In this document: positions 1 to 12,370 of the stretch, one piece after another
Position numbering within the stretch: the first letter of the stretch is position 1
How the letters are laid out: each line of letters opens with the position of its first letter
Assembly (NCBI GenBank): GCA_029449245.1
Contig: JANATF010000001.1
Location: 124,001-188,000, forward strand
DNA: 64,000 bases
Source of the DNA: Mortierella alpina
Taxonomy: Eukaryota > Mortierellomycota > Mortierellomycetes > Mortierellales > Mortierellaceae
Reading direction: 5' to 3'
The notes under the pieces: generated by a model
The model's input: the letters and a program-made list of their open reading frames with translations, nothing else
Database searches by the model: none
Told to the model about the DNA's origin: nothing
Translations under genes and position numbers: made by a program

Positions 1-22
1 TGCAACCCCACCCAACTCTGCC

Positions 23-1900
23 ATGGCTCAACAGCGGTCAGGTCTCATCAGCCCACCACGCAGTCAACCGATCGCGGACGAAGAGAATAACGTGTTCCTC
101 TCCCGCTCACCGAGAGCTATACGAACTCCTAGACGATCCCTTGGCAAGGCCCATCAGCTAGCCATGACCCGTCAGTCGGCTGCCAGTGAGAAACTTACCC
201 CTTTATCAGATACCATCATGCACACTGCCAGCACAACCACCACTACGGCACCTCACACTCCAGAAGCACCTTCGATGACCATGGGCACACTTCAAGGCGA
301 TTCTATCTACGTGGATCCAAGCGAGGATGATGCCGTCGAGACAGAGTCGGTCCAGAGTTCACAAGGTGGCGACCTGGAAAAGGAGAATCATACACCCAAA
401 GTCATGGAATGTGACCCATCGAACCCGTTCCTGGTGATGGAATCCAAACGCCCGCTGCCTTCTCGGACCACAACTTCTTCTTCCTCTCATTCCAAAAATG
501 AAGGCTGCACCACTCCAACGGGACCATCCTCTGGGTCGATTACACGGTCACGACGACTGGCCCTGGGGTCTATATCCCCCTGGCGATGGAACACATTTGA
601 TGAGCATACGAGTCTGCTGGCCCTTGCCAATTTGAAAGGAAATAGCAGTAGTACCAAAGGGCTAGGTCTTTTGGATGGGATTTCCTGTGGAGCGTACTCC
701 AAGGCGGATCCTTCTGTATCAGAATGGGTCGAATCGACTCAGCATCACAAGGGACATCATCATCATCATGCGAGCGAAGCACCAGCGGTATCAGGGAATG
801 GAGCAGCAGCAGCAGCAGCAGCAACAGATTCGGCATCAACATCCTCATCGTCTTCATCATCATCATCCGCTGCCGCCTCGTCGTCATCGTCGTCGTCCAT
901 GGCAGCAACAGCAGCAGGGGGATTGAAATCTCGCTCAGGGACAGGTTCAAAATTCACCACGTCCTCAACGGCTTTGTTTGGACCGCCCATCAGCGGGAAG
1001 GGCAAGCTCCCTGATCACCACCCCAATTCGGCCGAAGCCGCCGCAGAACGTAAAGCGGGTCCCTCCTCATCTATCGTCGCCAAGCTGACCGAGAATGTCA
1101 TCCAGCCTCATTCGGTGGCGTTCAATCGCAGAGCACAACAGGTTGCCGGTCGGATCTACTACTGGAAACATGGAAGCTATCATCTCGTGAGTGACCAGGA
1201 CAAGCAGCAGTGGCCTGGAGAATGGAAGTTTGAGGTGTTTCAGGACCCAGAATCTCCTGGTGCGACCACGTCTTGTACTGGTCAACAAGGAGAGAGTAGT
1301 AGCAGCAACGGCGCCGGTGGCGGTAGTAGTAGTAGCAGCAGTGGTTTTACTGGCAGCAGCAACAGCCATGGTCTACATTTGGGTTTTGCCTCCTCCTCGT
1401 CACCGTCATCATCATCAGCTGCAACAGCGACGTACCATGGCAAGGGCAAACTCACGGACCGGCAGCTCAGTGGACCTGCCTCGAAACGATTACGAGTTCA
1501 TCGCGAACCACTGGCGGGCTTTAACGAGGCCTCAAGTGTGGTTGCCAGTAGTAATCCCCTTCAACAACAGCAGCAGCAACAACATCAGGAACAACGACTT
1601 GATACAGAGGTGCCAGGCATCACATCGTCGTCGGCGGGAGCAACATCTCGGGCCAGCAGCTCTCTGTCTGCCGGGCTGTTAGCTGGTGATAGGGATCCTC
1701 GTCATCGGTATCAACATAGCACACCATCATCATCAACATCATCATCGCCGTCCAGTCCTGGCCGGAGAGCTGCGACCCGGCTGCGGCAGGATGGCAATCG
1801 ATCCGCAAAGCAATCTCGTCTGCAGGATCGTTATGATTTCCGGGAACGGCGTATGCTGAATGAGCCTCTAGCACAACGGCCGAGAAGGTGTGGTGCTTAA
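23..1900 (+). CDS. Ser/Gln/His-rich protein with KEN box, function unknown
   Basis: Single open exon of 625 codons starting MAQQRSGL; the start sits in a good context (gccATGg) only 22 bases from the window edge, so an upstream exon cannot be excluded. Most of the protein is low complexity (poly-Ser, poly-Gln, poly-His, Ala runs). Non-repetitive parts are an N-terminal basic stretch with SPR and TPRR proline-directed sites, the segment LEKENHTPK near residue 120, which is a textbook KEN box followed by a proline, an NPFL motif shortly after it, and a compact segment near residues 360-405 (RIYYWKHGSYHLV...WKFEVF) that looks folded. The C-terminus is Arg-rich. KEN boxes recruit APC/C-Cdh1 in known cell-cycle proteins; that this one is a degron is inference. 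No family recognised. Base composition of the repeats produces long antisense open frames that are not genes. Confidence 0.75.
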   Translation: MAQQRSGLISPPRSQPIADEENNVFLSRSPRAIRTPRRSLGKAHQLAMTRQSAASEKLTPLSDTIMHTASTTTTTAPHTPEAPSMTMGTLQGDSIYVDPSEDDAVETESVQSSQGGDLEKENHTPKVMECDPSNPFLVMESKRPLPSRTTTSSSSHSKNEGCTTPTGPSSGSITRSRRLALGSISPWRWNTFDEHTSLLALANLKGNSSSTKGLGLLDGISCGAYSKADPSVSEWVESTQHHKGHHHHHASEAPAVSGNGAAAAAAATDSASTSSSSSSSSSAAASSSSSSSMAATAAGGLKSRSGTGSKFTTSSTALFGPPISGKGKLPDHHPNSAEAAAERKAGPSSSIVAKLTENVIQPHSVAFNRRAQQVAGRIYYWKHGSYHLVSDQDKQQWPGEWKFEVFQDPESPGATTSCTGQQGESSSSNGAGGGSSSSSSGFTGSSNSHGLHLGFASSSSPSSSSAATATYHGKGKLTDRQLSGPASKRLRVHREPLAGFNEASSVVASSNPLQQQQQQQHQEQRLDTEVPGITSSSAGATSRASSSLSAGLLAGDRDPRHRYQHSTPSSSTSSSPSSPGRRAATRLRQDGNRSAKQSRLQDRYDFRERRMLNEPLAQRPRRCGA

Positions 1901-1919
1901 ACCAGTCGACGTAAAGCAT

Positions 1920-1956
<37 letters not shown>

Positions 1957-2585
1957 ACGCTGTCTTTGTATTTTTTTTTTTTGTGCTTTCTATGTCCATT
2001 CCCTCTTCCTACAAAACCTTGTTCACGTTTTCTTTCTCTCTCTCTCTCTCTCTATTTGTTGTGAAATAAAAAAAATGTATATTCTTGTTTGCTACTTTAC
2101 ACGATGCCAGGAGATCACTGAGCGAGATATTCCTGCCCTCTCCCCGGAAAAGGAGCACTGATGAACACGGTGGACTTGGTTTTTGTTGTGCACTTTTGAA
2201 GATGGTGCGGGGATCGATTTTTTCTTTTCTTCTTTTTTCATTGTTTTCTTCAAGCGGAATCACAGATGACTATTTTAGACCAAAGGAAATTAAGGCGAGA
2301 GGAGGAGAGGGAGGAGAAGTAGGAGGAGGTGGGAGGTGAGGAGAGGAGAGGTGAGACGCGAGAGTAAAAAAAACACACACAAGGAATGAGGGATTTACAA
2401 GTCGTGCAAAATTAACACAGGGACGTGGGAGGGTAGAAAAGAGAGAGAAAAAACAAAAAAAAAAGAAAAAAAAAAGATAAAGGTAAAACATGTCAGTGCT
2501 GTTCAAAGAGGAGAGGCAGGACGAAGATTGCGAAACCGAGGAATGACGGGAGCGAGAGGGCGGGTGGGAGAAGGGTAGCTTGTCC
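1901..2585. other. Intergenic, converging 3' ends, simple repeats
   Basis: Holds the 3' UTRs of the KEN-box gene (+) and the RasGEF gene (-). Seen here are the CA microsatellite, a poly-T run, a CT run at 2036-2053 and a GA-rich stretch around 2290-2480. No coding potential recognised. Confidence 0.6.
1921..1955. repeat. (CA)n microsatellite
   Basis: About 35 bases of uninterrupted CA dinucleotides starting 20 bases after the stop codon of the upstream gene, so probably in its 3' UTR. Confidence 0.95.
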
Positions 2586-5500
2586 TTACAGGAATCCAGA
2601 TTCGGATAGCAAACGGGTTATCTTTTCCTCCTCACCTTCCCTGATACAACATTCCAGTAGAAAGAAAAAAAACACCATTGGCAGGCAGGACAAGGAAGCA
2701 GAGTGCAGCAGCATAGCGAATATTGAGAGAAAGTAGCGGAGAGGGGGTGAGTATGAGGCACATACAAAAAAAAACTCCCACTAAAAGCTTTATGCAGGGA
2801 AACTAGACACTGACCTTGGTTCCAGAGCCAGACTCATCTCGTACAGCTCCGCCACGTTCTTGGAGTTATCAAGACCTCTGCGGATAAAAGCTTGGATCTC
2901 GGGGACGAGGGTCAGGCAGTAAGGCACGGCCTGGTACTGCTGGATCTCGCGAATGACCTCCGCCGTGCTGACCCGTTTGTAAAAATTGATGTGTTGCTCC
3001 GCGCCCTTTAGAAAATCGGGGTTGCCGTCCTGGATCATCACCAGATCGGTTAGGTAAACTCCTACAAACGGCACGCACGGTGGGTTGGCCGAGTGCAGCT
3101 CTTGGCGGTAATCGCCCCAATTCTTGGCCGAGCTCGTGACAGCCTGCAGCGTCGTGTAATTGGTCATGACCTTGGTGGGAACCAGCTCCCAGGTACGCTT
3201 GAGTCGGTGAATCGGAGACTGCGCCAGAGCTGCTGTGGTGGCCGAAAGCATATCAAAGTTGTTGAGCTGGCGCAATTTCTAACAAGAAAAAAAATGGCAT
3301 GGATTAGCGCGCAGAATTTTTTTTTTAAAAAAAAAAAGAGTATGCGAGAGTAACAAAGTAGATGGACAAAAAGTGATGGGAGGACCACTTACTTCGGCAA
3401 CAGAAATCAGGTGCCGGATGATGGCTGCGCGCTTCTTGACTTCCTTCTCGCTTAGCACAATCTCGTTGATCCAGTTGGCATACAAGTTGCTGGTCTCGAT
3501 GATCCTCTTGATGTTCACCGCTTTGGCCGCAATGTCGACATCCTCGCTTGTCCAAGCCTTGGCCAAGCATTCCACGGGCCGAATCTTGTTGTACACCGTA
3601 GCCTCCATGATCGTCAATTGACGCGCCAACTCCAGGGGGTCCAGTTCCATGAATTTGATCTTTTTCAGGTTTCGAGGTGTGATCGGTTGCGGAGCCTGTG
3701 TCGTCAAATTGAGGACCATCTTGCGAAGAGACCCGTCCGAGGTCTCGCGCTTCTCGACCAGCTTGATCAGCTGCACCGCAGGGATACTCATCGTCTCGCG
3801 CATAAGGCTCGAGTCTGAAAACTCCTTGATCCTCGGCAGTATTTGCCTATCGTCGGCCTCGTCCTCGAGATAATAATTCTCCAACCATGACTTGATAGTA
3901 TTGAGCACGCGCAAACGGGTTGGTGTCAACTTGAGATCTGTCCAGTGCGCCAGCTGGTTCGGCGCTAGCCCTTCAGGCGGTGAGATGGTAAACCGGCGGA
4001 ACAGGAGCGTAAAGAACTGTTCCGTTGTCGCGAAGGAACGGTAAGTAAGGAGGAACGTGGCCACAAAGTTTGCGTCCAGTCCATCGTGCAATGTCAGCCT
4101 CTCCACCAGTGCCGGAAGCGTGCCGCCTCTGACATGACCTTCCATATTAAAAGAAATATCCGCCTGCGAATAGTCGTGTTCGAGGTACCAGGGCACCTTC
4201 TTGATCTTGATAGGCTTGGGTGTCGGAGCGTCCTCTCCCAACATCTTTTTCAACTTTGCGCCACGAACGCTGGCCTTTTGCGTAATAGACGCTGCTGGAC
4301 GAGACGCGGTCGGAGGCGAGATCTCTAGGGGCGAGCTCGGGCTAGAATGCGAAGGGGAAAATGAATGTGCACGACCTGTTGAGTCTGTTGCTATTGTTGC
4401 TGGGGCCGAGCTGCCAGAGAAAGTGGAGCCGGAAGAGAAGGACGAATACCGGTTGTCTCCATCGAGTTCCGAATCAAGATCCGGAGAGTAGCCCTCCGTG
4501 TCGTTCAGTCGATGGAAACTCGAGTAGCTGGGCTGGCCCACAAGCGTTGAGCTGGTGTCCGACCGTGCCCGTGCCTGCCTCTCTGTCTCATCATTTGCGA
4601 TGGCCAGAGACCGCGCAGCAGAGGTGAGATCCGTGACCGAGCGCTCCACTGTGCTGATCGCCTCCATCGCCATCTCCAGTACTGTAATCTGGGCCATAGT
4701 ATCCGTCGCCAGTTGCACAGCCATGACCAATGCCGCCACGTTGTTGTAGAGGGCTTGCTTTGAGACGCGTACGTCCAAAAAGATGTGATCTTTGATGGTG
4801 GGGTGACTTGCCATCACCAAGGCGTAGTACTCACTGACAAGAGCCAGCAACGACCCGATCTGTGAGATTGCCTGCTGACACTGTGTCACCAGCTGCGAAG
4901 ACTGAGCAGAGTTCATGAACGATGAGCTGATCCGTCGCTGCGTGGCACTGGACGGGGCCATGGGCAACGAGTGCCCGTTCTGGGACCCCTCCATGATCTT
5001 GGTGAGCTGTAATGAGAGGAGATCTGTTGCTTTGGTCGCGCTCTTGCAGTAATAGTCCAACTGTGCGAGGACCCCAGCAGATGAAGAAGACCGACGGTAA
5101 GAACTCTTGTCGCTTCCATCGAGCGACGGCCGAGAGGCGTTCGACAGAGTGCGGCTCAGCATTTTGGCATTCCTGGGCTCGAAGGGTCCTTCGGGATCAA
5201 GAATCAACTTTGCGTCCACATCATGCACGCTCACGCCCGCATCCTGCGCCGTTGTTATGAACTGATGCACCGAATTGGCCACATCGTCTGCATCGGAACG
5301 CATTTTCATGACAGCACCTTCAACATTCCATACGCTGGAGGCCATCTTGGCGGATAGGACCAGTCTCGAGAGCGCCGCCATGATTTGCCTGTGATACACC
5401 TTCAGGCTACGATGTTGTCGAATCGGGGCAGAGTCCTTGTCGACGGTTCCAGAGGCATAAAGCATGACTCGGACAGACTCAACCACTTGGGCAGCCTGGA

Positions 5501-7980
5501 CTTGATAATGGCCTTTGTAGCCGTGTTCTGCCGAATGGATCAGGTTTTGGATAGCGCCCGCAGTGTGTTCAGCCAAAGACGCCCATGTAGGCTCGGACTC
5601 GAACGGGTTGGACAGCGATGGCAGAGGTGGCAGGCCTTCCAGTGGGTCGCCTGTGGTGATGGGGGCATGTGCGCTGGAGGGCTTGCGTATGCAGGCTTGG
5701 CCCGGTGCTGGCGAGCCGTCGTGTGAGTGAGGAGAACCAGCTCTTGTCTAGAGAAGAGGGATTGAAGATATTCCGTGCAGTGTGAGAGAGTTGCTGTTAG
5801 TGAAGATGACCATGTGCGATAACAGCGTGCACTCCTCCCGGCGATCTAACCCGCAGACTATGTGGTGCTATTCCAATTCGCCTGCACGTCTGTCCCATAG
5901 GGCGCCAACGTCGCGTTCCATTGGCGTGCGCCCGCCGTGTCTTTCTCTGACGTGAGCAAAAGAAGGTTGAGTGCAAAGAAACAACTGTTCCTTGTAGCGC
6001 ATCCCTTACAATACACTGCAACGTGCTCTCTGCTGTCACTTGGAACAAACAAAACAAACAAAAGAAAAAAACCACTGGAGTGAAGTGAGCCAGAGAAAGA
6101 CACAGATTGAGAGAGACAGAGAGAGCGTAATCCAGGGAGGAGGGAAAACTATCAAAAAAATAGAGAGCCGACTGTGTGTGCCCATTCCTTCACCCTCCGT
6201 TCGAAACTCAGCGCGCGCCATTGCCATTGACATGCCATCATATCATGCCCACATTCACCACAGACATTCTCCTGTGTCCAGGCTCAAAGGACGCGGTGGC
6301 ATGAGAGGTCTGTCCGCTTAAGTTGGCGGCTTCTCTAATCAGCCCTGTACGCAAAATATCCTGACAATGTTTACATACCGATACTGCTGAAGCTTGCCAA
6401 GAGTTGGGTCGAGAGGATCCCTCGCGGCTGCCAGTCTCTGTGGGCTCATGTTCATCCCTGGCTGCACTCGATCTTGCGGATATAGACGGCCTGCTGGCTG
6501 CAATGGTAGCTGAGGATGCAGACATGGCTGTGTTTGTGGGATGCTGAGTGAACAGAGGGCCATCAATGTTGACGGAATCTAAACGTCGGAGGATAGATAG
6601 GTGATTGACTGTGTGAGCAACACGCGCAAAAAAAAAAGGTGCGAAAAAAGGTGGTACACGACGAGGACGGACAGTTTAACAAACAAGCGTTGGTGTAGGG
6701 AAAGAAAGAGTATTGTTGACCTTGCCACAAACTGCACACTCTGCACAGGCTAATTGACAATGCGACACAGACATGCCAGGCATAGCTTGGCCTCTCTTCC
6801 TCTTCTTTCTCTTTTTTCGTCCTCTCTGGTTCTGATCCTTATCGACCCACTAGCATACGCATACACACATACACACATACATACCATACCCACTTATACA
6901 CACGCACACACACAATCAACAAATTAGCATACAGCAAGTGATCGGACGGTCAGGGGCAGCCCAAGCCGTTGTCGCGTGGGAGATGAACTGATTGCCTAGA
7001 CTTACCACTGCGATAGTGATGGGGCACAGTTTGCTGGGGATGTATCACTGACTGAGAGGACGACGACAAGGATGAGGAGGACAAGGACGGTGATATGCTT
7101 GCTAACACTGGCGCCGGCGCTGCTGCTGGTGCTGCTGTTATTGAGGCCGGGTGCGATGCGGGTGTGGTGGAGGGTGCGGGTGTGTTTGCGGATGCTGATG
7201 ATGATGTTGGGAGTGCTCTCTTTTGCGACTGTACAATCTCCGCCCTGCCAAATGACGGTGTTGGGATGGACCAGGACGAATCGCCTGTCCGGGTATTGAA
7301 GTAGAAGACCTGGCCGTCGGGCGTTGTCTGGGGCAACCACAGGTCGTCGCTGGCCTACGATAAGAAGGATACAAGAAATAAAGGGGTGGCCGGGCAGGGC
7401 GTTCATTTCGTAAGTTCACATATCTCGAACATGTACATGCGTGATGGCCTTTTAAAGTGTTTGCTCTAGCTCAACGTCGACTAAGGTGCAGGTCGCGGTT
7501 GTTGCAGTCCGAGCGGGGGCAGCACGGCTCTGTCGAGACGCAAGAACAAGGGGGAAGGTCAAGAACATCGTGAACGGCGAGGGGTTGTTTGTAGAAGCGA
7601 GCGAGCGAGTACGAGGGCGTGCATATGTCTGTGTGAAAGTGAATAGTGCATATTTTTCATTAAAGCCGCGTATCACTTGCCATTTCGTCTTCCTGGTCCG
7701 AGTCTGTGTCGTCGCCATGGAGCTCTGCCTGGGTGATGTCCTCGACAAAGTTGGATGGGAACCAGCCACGGGCATCGCGGCAGAATCCATACCACCATCC
7801 CGACTGCTGCTGGGCCACGACCTGGATGAGATCATCCTTTTGGAAGGAGAGCGAGATGGAGGATGCGGTCTCGGAGCTGTAGTTGTAAAGTGCCCTGACA
7901 ACGACAAAGGGCTCCGTGTCGTCCTCCTGGTGCTGCAGGAACGTGGGGATGGAAGCGATGTCAGGGTGCGGCTGGGTCAT
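2586..7980 (-). CDS. CDC25: CDC25-type Ras guanine nucleotide exchange factor (SH3-WW-RasGEF)
   Basis: Model: complement join of exons 7681-7980, 7006-7354, 6379-6578, 3393-5747, 2815-3278, 2586-2640; 1,240 residues, phase kept at every junction. Order of domains: SH3 at about residues 22-82 (ALYNYSS, WWYG, GWFPSNFVE), WW at about 105-132 (LWLPQTTPDGQVFYFN...W..P), a long Ser-rich region, RasGEF_N at about 815-950 and the catalytic RasGEF domain at about 980-1225. The last small exon supplies the typical end of the family (EPR-EGEEEKITRLLSESGFL). The protein should load GTP on Ras at the plasma membrane and feed cAMP/PKA or MAPK signalling, as in yeast Cdc25. The first intron (7680-7355) has no usable GT donor; a GC donor (atg|gcaagt) restores phase exactly and joins SH3 to WW. 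The third intron is long (631 bases). Family call is firm; the exact 5' exons are slightly less sure. Confidence 0.93.
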
Positions 7981-8927
7981 GGTGCGGTGGTTGCCAAAAA
8001 AATAAAAAAAAGGTCGATTGCTTCCTGTGCGTTGTGTTGTTGTTGTTGTGTTCGCTGTGGGTGCAGAACGGGACTCCGGAAGGGTGGGATAAGAGGCGAA
8101 TTAGGGGTGCATAGCGCGGCGAAGGGTGTCGACCAGAGAGGGCTGTGGATATGTACAAGAGGAAGGGCGAGAGGAAGGACGAGGAGGACAGACGAGGAGG
8201 ACAGACGAGGAGGACAGACGAGAAGGACGGACGGAGAGAGGAGAAGAAGAGACGAGACGAAGAGGAAGACACAAGGAACAGAAGGGACAGCAGGAAGGGA
8301 CAGAAAAGAAGGTTGCGGATGGGTTGGGAACAGAAAAATGAAAAAGAGACAGACGAAACGAAAACAGAGCAGGAGGGAAACAGGGTGGCCATCTCAGAGG
8401 GAGCACATCGCACATCGTGCCAGGGCAGCATGGCTGCACTCTCGAACCTGGGTGCTGTCCCCAGAAGCAGCTGCAGCTGCGTCCATCGTCCATCGCGCGT
8501 GCAGCACCTGGCCATGCCGCTGTGGAACCCCTTGTCTGCTCCTCTGCATCCATCGGCACTTGCACCTGCACACACACACACTATCGCTGTCTCTTGTCTC
8601 TGCGTCTGTGTCTTGGTTGCCAGTCTGTCTTGTCTGTCTGACTCGCGCGCACTATGCCTCACAGACACACACACAATTCCAGACACCGTCGATCATAATA
8701 GTGCCGATAAGGGACTCAACCAGGCACCGTGCAGCTATTTCCAGTGTCCGTCGCTCTTCGCATCCCGTCAGAGCAGTGCAATTTAGCACTCCTCTTGCCT
8801 TCTTTGTTCCCAGTTGGACGGATCGCTTGTTGGATCGCCATTGAAGGGCTGGAGGGTCTAGCCTCGTTGTCCGTGCGTCCCAGCCAGTCACACAGTCTTT
8901 TTTCATATTCGATTTGCCCTGGCCAAC
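7981..8927. promoter_or_regulatory. Divergent promoter region, RasGEF / alpha-glucosidase
   Basis: A 947-base gap between two divergent start codons. It contains purine-rich tandem repeats near the RasGEF side and pyrimidine-rich and CA-rich tracts near the glucosidase side. No distinct TATA box was recognised. Open frames here are purine-strand artefacts. Confidence 0.5.
8178..8222. repeat. 13-bp purine-rich tandem repeat, 3+ copies
   Basis: Unit gacgaggaggaca occurs three times in direct succession (8178-8190, 8191-8203, 8204-8216) followed by a degenerate copy, inside the RasGEF/glucosidase promoter gap. Confidence 0.9.
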
Positions 8928-11900
8928 ATGCTGATGTCTTCCTCACCCGCTCTTCTCCCTCGTCTTCTTCGTCGTCTGTCCCCGCGCAGACTCGTTCCTG
9001 CCACCTCGACTCAAGCATACTCCATGGCCGCCCCCACCGCCGACTACAGGATCCTGTCCTCAGCTCCACCACCGCTCCACAACCATGCCGCCCCTCCCAG
9101 AGTCCACTGGCCCCTCCTCTCCACCGACAAGACCCAGCTCCAGCTTGGCCTCGTCAGACACGCAGCCCTCGACCCAGAGTTCGGTCCAGACCCCAGGCTG
9201 CTGGACATGACTCTTCATGCCCAGTCAAGGACCAGGCTCTGTATCGAGATTGAAAATGCTCACCGACAACCCTGGAAAGTCCCGCGCTCACTCGTGCCGC
9301 GTCACCCTGCCCCTCGACGACAAGCTCAGAAGCAAGCGCTTGATTACACAGTCGTTTGGGATGACCCTGATGCGTTTGGCTTCACCGTCTTGCGCACCTC
9401 GAGCAACGAGAGACTCTTTGACACTGCAGGGTTAGGCTTGACCATGAAGGACCAGTATCTGGAACTGTCGACTCGACTGACTGGCGATGCTGCCGATGAT
9501 GACGATCTAGGACGGCCTGTCAACCTTTATGGCCTAGGCGAGAACATGGGGCCACTGCGCCGAGAGCCAGGCACGACCAGCACGCACTGGGCGCGTGACA
9601 GCCCTTGCAAGCCGCATCGGAACCTGTACGGGAGCCATCCGTTCTTTCTACAGATCCTTCCCTCTGGGCGAGCACATGGTGTGGTAAGCATTGCATCACC
9701 ACAGTCTGTCGTCATCAAAATGGATGTGTCTCTGATTCATTCCCCTTATCCTCCTAGTTGCTTCTCACCTCAAACGGCATGGATGTGGTCATGTCACCAG
9801 AAGGCGATCGCTTGACGTACAAGGTTATCGGCGGCGCTATTGAACTCTACATCTTCACAGGTCCAACTCCACAGCAGGTCATCCAGCAATACACGCAGCT
9901 GATTGGTCGCCCCTGCATGGTGCCCTACTATTCTCTTGGCTTCCACATATGCAGATGGGGCTACGACACTGTGGACAAAGCCAAGGCCGTCGTCGCAGAG
10001 TTCAAGCGACACGCTCTGCCCCTGGAAGCTCTCTGGATCGACATTGATTACATGGACGACTACAAGTGCTTCACGTTCGACCAAATCCGTTACCCTGTCA
10101 AGCAACTGGCCGCTTTGGCTGACGAGCTACACGCAAACAACCAGCACTTGATCATGATCCTGGACCCCGGCATCAAGCTTCAGTATCAGATCGGACTCTA
10201 CGAGCCCTATGATGAGGGCGTGTCCAGGAACCTGTTCATCAAGCGGAGAATAACAGCGCAGGAAGCTACCGAGGACAAGACGGCAAAGCTCCGCGCAGGC
10301 GACCTCGTGGACTTTGTGGGCAAAGTATGGCCGGGCAAGACAGTCTTTCCAGACTGGTTCCATCCCGAGGCTCAGGACTACTGGACAAAGCACATTGCTA
10401 TCTGGCTCAAGCAGGTACCTTTGGACGGTATCTGGATCGACATGAACGAGCCTGCGAGTTTTCACGACGGTGATTGCTCGCATATCGAGTCTTCCGATGA
10501 CAGACCTGTGAGACTCTCGGACTTTGCACCTGCTGACCCAGAAGATTCTTTGGATGAGGAGACCCAAAAGAAGGGTCCACTACTCCAACCACAGCATCTG
10601 CTACAACCTCAACATGCGCAATCGGACTCTGATACGAAAAAGAAGAGGAAGCATGCTCAACCTCACAGCATCCATAGCAAAGGCGGCCATCATCATCACA
10701 GTGATACACAACCCAAGGAGGAAATTGCTCTACGCGAGCGCGAGTATGAGGAATTGCACGATCCCCACGTTTTGGAGTGGAACAAGGATTATGGTTCTCT
10801 GCCGTCGATACGTCTGAGGGAGGATACTGCCGCTGAGGATGAAGAGAACAGACCACCGGTCATTTACACCCGACCGAACCAGCCGCCGTACACTATCAAT
10901 AACAACAACGAGTATGCGGAGCTCGAGTATCGCACCGTCTCTGTAGATGCCTTACACTACGGTAATATCACTGAGTACGATGCGCACAATCTTTATGGGC
11001 ACATGGAAGGGATAGCCACGTACCAAGCCCTCCGGACGATCCAGCCGACGAAAAAGCCATTCATCCTGTCACGAAGCACGTTTGTGGGCTCTGGCCAGTA
11101 TGTGGCCAAGTGGACGGGAGACAATTGGTCGACAGAGGAGGACATGCGCGCGTCTATTGCAGGGTTGCTGAACTTTCAGCTTTTCGGGATCAGCATGGTC
11201 GGAGCCGACATTGGCGGGTTTGGAGACGCAGCGTCGGATGAGCTGCTGATCCGGTGGCACCAACTGGGAGCCTTTTATCCGTTCATGCGCAATCACAACT
11301 GCATTGTCAACCCGCCGCAGGAGCCTTACATCTCGACCACACTAACAGAGGCCACGCGAGCCTGTCTGCATTTGCGTTACAGACTTTTGCCGCACTGGTA
11401 CACGCTCTTTTATCGTGCTCATCACGATGGTCGGATGGTGTGCTCACCCCTGTGGGTCCTCAACCCTAAGGATCCAGAGCTGCTTACCGTCGATGACCAG
11501 TTCCTGGTCGGGGAATCACTCTTGATCTCGCCTGCTCTCTGTCTTGAGCAAAACGTGGTGGAAGCGCGCTTCCCTCCTGGCCGATGGTACGATCTTCACT
11601 CGGGTATGCTTGAGGTTTATGTGTCATCGACGGGAAGAGAGACCACTTTGAGTGAGGTGGTAGAAATTGACGCGCCTCTGAGCACGATCCCAGTCCATGT
11701 TCGTGGAGGACACATCCTTGCCCTTGCATCGGCTCAAGAAGGCACGGTCCTCGAGACAACGCGCCAGGTCCGAGACGCGCCACTTCAGATTTTGGTTGCC
11801 CTGGACGAGACGGAGCGGGCGCGCGGAGAGTATTACCATGACGACGATGCGTTTGAGACCGCAGACGGGACTTTGGTCAAGATGGAGGTGCGCCCAGGAG

Positions 11901-12370
11901 TGTTGACGCTCATTGCACATGCCGCGAGGTCCAAAGTGCATGGTGACGACGACGATGATGACACAGGAGAGGTTAGGGAAGAAGAGGAAGATGGAGGGGT
12001 CGACTACCTGCAGCTGCCGCCCATGGGGCACGAGGGCAAGCGGTCGACAGCCATCAAGTCGATTAGCATTTGGGGATTGAGTCTTGGCACCATGGTGACT
12101 CCAAGGGGCGGTAGAGTCTCAGAAGACTCGGCCAAGTCGAGTGCGCTGTTGGAAGCACACCAGGTGCGGTTGTCGATTGCGTCGCGGGCGGTGGGGTGCG
12201 AGAGCATACAGCATCGGTACGATCTGCGGGCTGTCGCGGAGGAGGAGGTTGCAGTGCGTTGGGATGCCACGCGGGCGCAGCTGGTGGTCGACCTCAAGCA
12301 GCCTGGCGGGCTGATCCTCAAAGGGGACCAGGGTCTGCAGCTGGACTGGAGCGACGCCCTTGTAGCGTAA
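8928..12370 (+). CDS. GH31 alpha-glucosidase (acid/GAA type)
   Basis: Two exons, 8928-9683 and 9758-12370, joined in phase 0 across a 74-base GT-AG intron; 1,122 residues. It should hydrolyse terminal alpha-1,4 glucosyl units of maltose, oligosaccharides or glycogen. The GH31 signature WIDMNEP places the nucleophile at about Asp480; the acid/base Asp is about Asp707 in TGDNWSTEEDM. Other family marks are GLGEN, WIDIDYM and DALHYGNITEYDAHNLYGHM. The catalytic aspartates are about 227 residues apart, versus roughly 100 in animal acid alpha-glucosidase, because of a low-complexity insertion (about residues 520-640) rich in Gln, His, Lys and Glu, with a KKKRK cluster and HHHH. The N-terminus (MLMSSSPALLPRLLRRL...) is basic and lacks a clear hydrophobic secretion signal; it could be a mitochondrial-like leader or the true start may be the later MAAP. 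An Asp-run lies near the C-terminal beta domain. Confidence 0.95.

Noticed and set aside
570-950. Antisense and alternative-frame ORFs through the poly-Ser/Gln/His tracts of the first gene
   Set aside because: They consist of homopolymers (Leu, Asp, Met runs) forced by the triplet repeats of the real gene and have no start or splice context.
7452-7907. 151-codon minus-strand frame overlapping the SH3 exon
   Set aside because: It is a shifted frame of the SH3 exon that reads on into the GC-AG intron and does not encode the SH3 or WW residues.
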